From the NCBI GenBank assembly GCA_963575745.1, contig CAUYUJ010015263.1, forward strand, positions 280,044 to 344,043: a stretch of 64,000 nucleotides of DNA, in the 5' to 3' direction. Every line of letters starts with the position of its first letter. Within the stretch, counting starts at the first letter, position 1. The DNA is from Prorocentrum cordatum (taxonomy: Eukaryota > Sar > Dinophyceae > Prorocentrales > Prorocentraceae). Below are positions 44,974 through 53,900 of the stretch, piece after piece. The notes under the pieces were generated by a model. It worked only from the letters and a program-made list of their open reading frames with translations. It did not search any database and had not been told where the DNA came from. Both the position numbers and the translations under genes were made by a program.

Positions 44974-47900
44974 TCAGAGAGCCGCGTCCGACACCGCCAC
45001 GATCGTTGGCTCGTCATCTCCGCCCCCGCGCAGGCGGCGCAACGTCTGTCGCAGCCTCTCCTCAGTCCACCTGCCAATTCCGACGGGCACGCCCTCCCGA
45101 CGCGCCACGAAAGCTCCAACGACTTCGCCGATCAAGTCCTGCCGCTGGTTGTGCTCGGCGATGGCCAGGCGCTGCCGCCTCTCATCAGGATCCTCCTGCC
45201 GCGCGCGATCCTCCGCAGCAGCGGCAGCGATATCCCGCGTGCTCGCGCGGCTGCCACGCTCCCCGCGCTCTTCGCCCGACGACAGGGCCGAAGCCGCACT
45301 GGGCGCGCCAGCCCCTCCAGCACCGTCGCCGCCCCCTGTCGGCGCCCTCGCGGCGACGCCATCGCTGGCGGGCACCTTGGCGGATCGCCCCTCCGCGGGC
45401 CCCCCCGCGGGCGCGCCACTCGCGCCAGCCTCGGCCGCGGGCGCCGCGCGCGGGGCCTTGCCTGCATGCCCTCCCCCCGGAGCCGCCTCTGCACGCGCCG
45501 CCCCCCCCCGCCCGCTTCCGCTGGCAGACCCAGCACCTGCTCGCGTGACGACCGCGGCCCGCCCCGCGCCCTCGCCAGTCGCGCCAGCCTCAGCCGCGGG
45601 CGCCGCACGCGGGGCCTTGCCTGCGTTCTTCTCCTTGAACACCTTCAACTTTCCCTCCGGGATGGGCCCGTCCACACGCCCATGCCAACCATCCTTGTGC
45701 TGCTGCTTGAAATGCTGCCTGCACAGATCCCCGCATCCCTGCTTTGGCGCGCTCCGGCATTGCCCGCCAGCTCCGTCCGCCCAGGTACGAGCCATGCACT
45801 TCGCGGTGTCAATGTTTTCTGGCGTAAAGCGACGCCATTCGTCCCCCGCGAGCGACGCCCCCGCGCCTGGCTGGACTCCAGCAGGAGCCGGGTCCGCGGA
45901 CGGAACGCCAGCGGCCCTGCCAGCGTCGTCGTCCTCGTCGCCCGTGCTGCCCAGAGCCGGCGGGGACAGCCCGCGCTTCTTGCCCCTGCGCAATGGCTGC
46001 TGCGGCTGCCCCGAAGCGCCGGGGTCCCCGTCGCCAGCGCCAGGATCCCCGCCACCCGCCCGACGCCGCTTGCCCGGTGGCTCGCCCCCCGACGCCTGCT
46101 GCCCGGCGGGCGCACTCGGCGGCGCAGACGGCGCGGCAGGGGCGCTGGAAGCAGCGCCGCCGCCGCCATCGCCGCTCCCCGCAGACCCCGCCGCGCGCCC
46201 GCCTGCATGCCCGAGAGGCGCAGTCGGCGGAGCCGGCGGCGCCCCAGAGGGTCCCGCACCACCGCTGCCGCTGGCGCCCCCCGGAGACCCCGCCGCCGCG
46301 CGCCCGCCGCCTCCGCCCCGCGGACCCGCCCTGCGCACATACGCAAACACATAGGCGCCAACGTGCACCTGGTGGTCTCTGGCAATCTGCGCCCAAGTCC
46401 TGGGCTGAACAGCTTCGTCGTCGAATTTGGCGTATTCGTTCACACCCACGGCTGCACACGCATAATAATGGCCGCTCTTCGCGCTTTCGCCCTGATGCAC
46501 AACGACCCCAGAGAAATCGTACTCGCACTCGGCATCCACAGGCCGCAGAATCTGAGGAAAGCGCACAGGGCGTCTGTCGTACCACTCGCTCCGATCAGCG
46601 CGCGTGACCACCCGCTCCACGGTCACGAAGAGCACCGGCGGCGATCGCTCCCAGCGATTGCCCGTATACACCCTGATGCCTTGACAGACCCCGGCCGCCT
46701 CCCTCTGCGCACGACTGAGGTGTGCGTGCGCCGGACATCCTTGACCTGGCCCGCCAATATGCCTCAATTCCAGTCGGATCAAATCCTCCAGATCGCAGGC
46801 CCCCCGGTGGTCGGGGCCGAGCAATTCGGAAGGGACCAGCTTCAAGCGCGAATCAATCACCCCCGTGTCCGAACTTGCCCGGCACACGTCGCATCGCCTC
46901 CGCTGCCGCAACGCAATGCCGCAAACGTGCTGCTGGAGCGCAGTGCGCGCACCGTGATGCGGTGTCGGTACCTGATATCCAGCCTCGGTGACAGCACGAA
47001 GGGCGGCCAGGAAGAACTCTGACGCGTCGCATTGCTTCGGTCTCCCTTGCTGATCGAATTCTGTGAATTCTCGCTGACCGAAAAGCCCCGCGCGCGCGGC
47101 AGTAGCGAGCGGCGCGACGGCGTCGACCCCCACGCCCTGGACAGAGAGAGCCGCGGCCTGAGCTCCGAGCGCACACACCGGGCAAGTTTCTGTGTTCAAA
47201 GGGCAATTCTGGCCGTGCTCGTGGAGAAGCCGACGGAAGGGAGCCAGGCGCAGCAGCACCTGCGCGACTGCGCTCACGAAGCAAGTATTGCCGAGGTTTG
47301 CGATGCCCACGCCAGAGCCGTGGCCGCAGTGCCACTGCAGCTCCCTGGTGACATCCTCCTGGGACACGCCGTAGGCTGCCATGCACAGATCTCGGTCCAG
47401 CGGGAGCAGCTCTGGCGGCTCTGCACCATCGCCAACAGTCGCCGCCGTGCGAAACATGTCCCCCCAAAGATCCCTCGGCACTACGGCGCCCCTACCAGCA
47501 CCGCGGCCGCCACCCGCGCGCCCGCGCCCCCGCGAAACAGCGCTCCCCGTCGACGATGCCGCCGCCGCATCTCCGGCCCCCGTCGCGTCGCCGCCGCGGC
47601 CGCGGCCCCTGCCCCGCCCCGCAGGCCCAGCGTCCGGCGCAATGTATGCCGGCGGCACCGTCAGAGCCTGGCCCGGGCGCAGCGCGTGCGAGGGCAGAGG
47701 CGTATGCACAGACGCCGCAGGGGCCGCCTCCCCGTCCGAAGGAGCTGATCCGTCGTCGTCGTCGTCGTCGCCCGCCCCCTCACCGACGCCCGCCGAGCTC
47801 CCCGCGTCACGAGACGGGCCCAGCGGCGACGGCGGCGGCACCGGCGGCGGCGCGGGCGCCGAGCTCGACTCCTGGGCGCCCCGTGCGGCGGGCCCATCCC

Positions 47901-50900
47901 CCACGTCCCAGCCGTAATCCTGCGCCCATTGCTTCGCGATTTCGAAACTCTCCCCCATCTTTTTCTCAAAGCGTTGGACCCCTTCGCGGACGTACTGCGG
48001 CGGGCCCCGCTGCAGGATGTCCCAGGGCGGCAGGTTGTAGACGAGCACGCGGTGGGCCACGCGAACGCGACTGAGCATGACGTACAGGTGCAGCCACCAG
48101 TCATCGGCGCCCATGTTCATGGGCTTCTGGAGCACCATGGTGGCCGCATCCATACCCAGGCCCTGCGCAGTCTGCACGGTGCGAACTTTCTCTGGCAGCA
48201 ACGGGATCTGGTACCTCGTAACCTTCACCTTCCGAAGCTTTCGCTCGCCATCGTCGTCGTAGTGATGGTTCCACTCCCAGGACGCCCTGTGCGGCGCGAT
48301 CTGCACGACCCCTTGCCCGAACCCAAAGTCCTTCTTGAGGCCATCAAACTCGACGAGGACACCGCGCGGCAAACGCTTGCATCGATAATAACCGAGCCGG
48401 TGGGCGTCGTGAAGCTTCTTTTCGCGCCAATCCGCGTCCGGCGTCTCGAACTCCTGCGGGTGGAACCTCACGTCCTTGACTACCCCCACGGCGTCCTGGA
48501 CGATCTGGTGCTTCGCCGACAACTTCACGTTCAGCCGCACACGCATGCCGATGTACAGCGGGCACATGCCGATGAGGTGACCAGTGTTGTTCACGTTCGG
48601 CACCTGCAGCATGGCCTTGTGATGCTCCTCACAGAATGGCTTTGGAGGCAGGTCCACGGCCTGCACGTACAGCAGCATCTGCCCTTTATCCCTGGCCTCT
48701 CGCACGGCCCGATACTGCATCTGCCTGTGCACGGCCTCCCAGGCGATGCCCATCTCGAACCCGTCCTTGACATGGGGGTCCTGCAGCCGCCTGTCGTTCT
48801 TACCGGGTCGGACCACCCACCCTTGCACCACCCTTTTCTGCTCGGCCGTAAACTTCTTGCCCTGCCTCATGGTCTTCAAGAACCCGGGCATGAAAGGGCA
48901 GGGCGCGTGCGGAGTAACGAGAAGGTCCTTGAAGCGGTGCGTCTCGTACAGAAACATAGCGTGGGTGACACCGTCCAGGAACATGGACTGCCCATTGCGG
49001 ACGTGAATCGGCGCCTCGGGCGACTCACGCTGCAGCAAGGAAGACCTTCTGCCCTTGCCGCTCACCGGCCCCAGCTGATAAAAATCCCCCAGGAACATGA
49101 CAATCGGAACCTTCCCGAACATGTGCCCCCGCGCCATGTACAGGTTCACATCGCAATTATACTTAGCCTTACGGGCTTTGCACATGCGAAACGATGCAGC
49201 GCCGAGAAGCTGGGGCGGCACCATGGACACCTCCTCCACGATGACGGCCTTGAGGTCGTTCATGCGGTCCACGATGTCATCGACTTTCTGCCCCGAAAGC
49301 CTAGCGATGGTCATGGCCTGCTGGCCGCTCAGCCCGAAGCCGCTGTGGATCGTCTCCCCCCCGATGACGCGCGCAGCGCTGTTCGACGAGGCCACGGCGA
49401 TCTCCGATCCCGCGCCGAACACCTCGTTGAGCAGACGTCGCAGCAGTTTCACCACCTCCGTCTTCCCCGTCCCGCCCTCCCCGTGCAGCAGGAGAGCCAT
49501 CTGCTCCACCGGCTTGGGGCTTTTTCCGCTGCGCAGATCTTCCTCGCATGCCACGATGGCCTCCACCTGGCCCACGACCAAGGCGACCACCGCCTTCTGT
49601 TCTTTATTGAACGTCACGGGGTTGTCCGCCCTAGTCGCCCACTCGTTAAACAGCCTCTCCGCGATGTCGCGCGCCCGCCGCGGCCGCTTCGCGTCGCCGG
49701 CAACCGCGGGCGGCGGCGGCCGACCAGGCACCAGCACGGCAGGCGCCGAACCCGCGAGGCCGCCCCGCCCGTCGCCATCCCCAGGCAAGCCCTCTGATCC
49801 CTTTTTCCTGTATCGGAACGCCTCCTTCTGCTGTGCTTTGCCCCCCTCGAACTGAGAGTCGTCCAACTCGAGACCGACGAAGCCGGTCTGCCTTCCAGTA
49901 CTCGCGGCAGCAGGCGGCGGCTTATGGTCTTTCGCATAGCCGTCAAGGAAGATATTCTTATAGACCAAGCTTTGCGACGACCCACGAATAAGCTCCAACT
50001 GAGCCACCGCGGGCACCTGACTATCCGGCACGGCGTGCGCGGGCATCTGTCGGTGCGCCGCCCACGCTTCGTCCGCCTCGCCCTCGTCCACCTCCTGGGC
50101 AAAACCATCCAACGCTCCGCCGCCGGCGCCCGCCCCCTCCTCCTCGTCCGCCTCCCCGGCAGGCCGATTCCCCACGGCCTCCAGCTCAGCAGGCTGCTCG
50201 AAATCCTTGGCCTCCGGACGGATCTTGGTTCGCGGCCGCCCTTTCGCCTCCGCCTCCACGTCGAGGTTCGTCGCGACCTGGACGGTCCAGCGTGCCATGA
50301 ACTCGGCGGCGCTGGGGCGCTGTGCAAAGTAGCCTGGACGCTCGTCCGGGCCCCGGTTCAGATCGATGTCCTCGATCGTGAACCACTTTCCTGCTCGCCG
50401 CTCGCACTCCTCGTACTGCCTGGACAACGCCACCTGCTTCGCCCACCACTCCTCCCAGGCAGGCCGATGCTTCCCGGACGCGTCGACGCCGGCCCTGTAG
50501 GGCGCCCAGGCCGCAGCCCCCTTCTCAGCCGGCTGCAAAGGACGGAAGATCACAGACTTGAACAGCGCGTTGACCTCTGCCTCTTTCTCCTTCGAAGGCA
50601 TCGTGAAGCCGAAGAACTTGGGCACCCTGAACGGCGCGCCGACGCGGAGCTTCTGCACTCGGGAGGCGGCGGCCGGGTGCGTGTCCGCGAACGCGTACGT
50701 CTCGAAGTCCTGCGGGTCGAAGTGGAGCGGGTTGGCCTGCGCGGTGTACACGTACATGGCGTAATGGTACATGCCCATGGACTTCAGGGGCTCCCTGTCG
50801 CCGCGATGCAGCCAGTCCATCTTCATGTCGTGGTCCAGCCGCGCGCTGTATTCGACACCCTGCTGCTGCTCCTGCTCGGGCTGCCCCCCCCCAGCAGCAC

Positions 50901-53900
50901 CGGCAGCCGCGCCCTCCCCGACAACGCCGTCGACGACACGGGCGTGCAGCGTTGCGCGCGCCTCGCCCAGCGCATCCATGACACCGCCGCCCCCCTCGCC
51001 GTCCACTTCTCCCGCGGCCGGCTGGTCCACCTCGATGTGGTCTGCGCGCGGGTCGGTCCAGAAGTCGTCCTTTTTCTGATGAACGGCGGAGCTTGCCTGG
51101 AACGCCAGCGCCACGATCCCCTTGCAATACAGAGTCCAGGTGTCATGGGAGCAATAGCACTCGTGGCCATACTGCATCTGGAACATCATCTCGGGCAGCT
51201 TCTTCAGGAGCGCCCGGTGCGAGCTGGTCGTGAGCTTGATGACAGTTCGCCTGGCAGAGTCGAGCACTCCGCCCCAGCCGCTGCGACGAGCGGCAGCAGC
51301 GGCCCGGGCCCCGTCGACGTCCTCCTCGCCCTCCGCCTCCGCCGCCTCATCCGCCTCCCGCTCCGCCTTCTGCTGGAGTCGGAGCCACTCCAACCCGGTG
51401 CTCTGCGCGTGCAGCACTCCGAGGTCTCCCGCGATCGGCCCCGCCTTGGTCGTGTAGTCCGTCTGGTAGTGCGCCATATTGATGGCGTCCATGAACACGG
51501 CCTCCAGCGAGTGCAACACGTGCTCCCGCAGGCTGCCGGGCGGACCGCTGCCGCTCGCGCCAGCAGCTGCGGCGGCGGCGGGCGACGCGGGCGCGCTCGA
51601 TGCAGGGCTGCCAGACGCCGCCGCGCGCGACGCGGCGCGGCCTGGCGCCCGCGACCTCGGCTCTGTCTCGACGGCTGATTCTGGCAGCTCGCGCTCCGCG
51701 CGCCGGTCGCTGTAGTAGCCCAGGCCCTGCTCCCCCTTCTTGAACACGAACCCGGGCCGGCTGCCGTCGTAACACGAAGCCGCGCTGAACCCAGCGATGT
51801 CCTCGAATTCCGGCGTCGGCGGAGGCGGCGGATCCAAGCCATACGCATCGGCCAAATCCCACGGCTCGTCATCCTCTTCTCTGAAGCCCCAGATATCCCC
51901 CGCGTTCGGATCGTCCATCGTGGTCGGCGCCCCGCCGAGCAAACCTCCTCCCCTGGGCAGGCCGAGGCGGCGCCCCACGGGCACGCGCCCGCCCCCCGCC
52001 GCAGCCGCGCGCGCCGCCCCCTCGGCCGCCCCGCCCCCGCCCTGCGCTGCGGCCGACGCCCCGGAACCCGTGGAACCTCCGCTCTGCCCGGTGCCCTCGT
52101 CGCAACCGGTGCCGCCAGTCCCGGCGCCAGCCAGCGCGTCCGATGCCTCGCCGACAGGCTCGGCGAACGCACCGGGCTCCGGAGGCGGCGGCACAACAGG
52201 GTCGCTGGCGGGCGCGCCCCCGACGCTGTCGTCGCCCGGCAGGTCGAGCACCACGCGGTCCAGGCACTGGACGTCCAGGTTGCTCCGCAGACACACCTGG
52301 CCCACAGGGTTCGTGCTCCCGTGGTACGGGTGGTACCGCACCACGTCGACGCGACCAGCTCTGCCGTACCGGTTGCAGCGGTGCGGCCACGGGCCGTAGC
52401 CTTCAGCCGGAACGTCGTCCAGATCCAGGCGCTCGCCAGGAGGGTTCCACTCCCCCTCCTCCAACGGACCGCACGCGTACTGAACCTTCGCATCTTCCGG
52501 AAGCACCAAATCCTTCCCCTTGCGCAGGCGCCGCCAGACGAAGGCGGCGGCAGGACGCTTCCTGGACGGGTGGCTGTAGACCGCAGTCTCGTACTCGTGG
52601 TAGAAGCCGAGCCGGCACACCTTGCAGTGCTGAGGCACATCGTCGTTCGTCTTGTGCTTCCAGCACGTGGGACCGCACCTGTGCAGGTGGCCACGGATGA
52701 TACACTTGCGCGCGTCCCGCGCGAAGCAGCGCGCCCAGGTCCGCGCCTCATCCCCCGGGCACTCAGCAAAGTGCATGGCCGCGGCGCCGTCCGCGCGCAC
52801 CACGCGGTACGCAGGCTTGCGGCGGTACTGCGGCTGCAGCGTCACGTGCGCACCCGTGAGAGGCTCTCCAAATACCGCCGGGTACTGTGCCCGCTGCTCA
52901 TGGGGATCGGGCTCTGGATCTGCCAGCGGCGCGAACGGGCGCTGCCGGAGCGGACCCTCTATTGCGGGCTGCTGCTCCAGCATCGCCCGCTCCTCCACGA
53001 GATCGACGTTCATCATGGCCGCAACCTGATTCCGCAGCTCTTCTGTGGACAGTTGGTTGTCAGCACGGACGGAGCGGCGGCCCTCTTCGTACGCCCTCTT
53101 GCACAACTTCCCGAGCTGACGACGCGAGGCGCCAGCGATGGTATCGCACTTCAATTGGAGGTCGCTCTCCTCTCGCTTCCCGTCCGCGAACGCGAGACGT
53201 CGATCCCGCGGGCCGAGCGGAAGCGGCGGCAGACGGTCCGGCCCGTCCAAGCCCAGCTGCCGGCCCACCTCCTCCGCCGCGTCGAACTGCACGCTGCCGA
53301 CCCTGGCGAGCACGGCCTCCCTCCACCTCCTCAGACGCTCCTCGAGGCCTTCGACGTCCCCCGCGCGCAGCTTCGCGAGGAACGCGCCGGTCATCGGGTG
53401 CAGGCGCCACAGGTGGATGTGCGGATGGATGCCGCCGCGCCCCTGCGACTCCACGGGTCCGAAGAACGCGCGGACGAGCCCGAACGCTCCACACGCCCCC
53501 GTGGCGGCCACGCCGTCGGAGACGCCCGTGGCCCCGCGCTGCCGCGTGACGCCGACGACATGCTCCAGGAACAGTTCCAGCATGAGGTTCGTGACCATGG
53601 CCTGCGACACCGGGTCAGCGGCCACCCGCCGCAGCATGTCCCGCGTTGAGGGCATCACAGGAGCAGTCTCCTCCAGCAGCCGCCATCGCTGTACGGAGGC
53701 GCCCTCGTACATCAGGGACACCATCAGGTTCCGAGTGTCCGCGATGTTCGGCGTCGTGAACACCAGGGGAGGCCCGAAGAGCCGGGTGTAGCTGGTACTG
53801 ATGTGCCGCAGCGTGGTCCGGTGCGCGTCGGACCCGACGACATCACGGTTGCTGAGCAGCATGCTGCGCAGCGCGCTCTTGACGTTCCGGGGCAAGCCCT

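Noticed and set aside
44899-47022. Plus-strand ORF of ~700 codons and other long antisense ORFs across 45,000-60,000
   Set aside because: They lie opposite the Helitron domains. Their Arg/Pro/Ala-rich text is what GC-rich DNA gives in any frame, with no motif.
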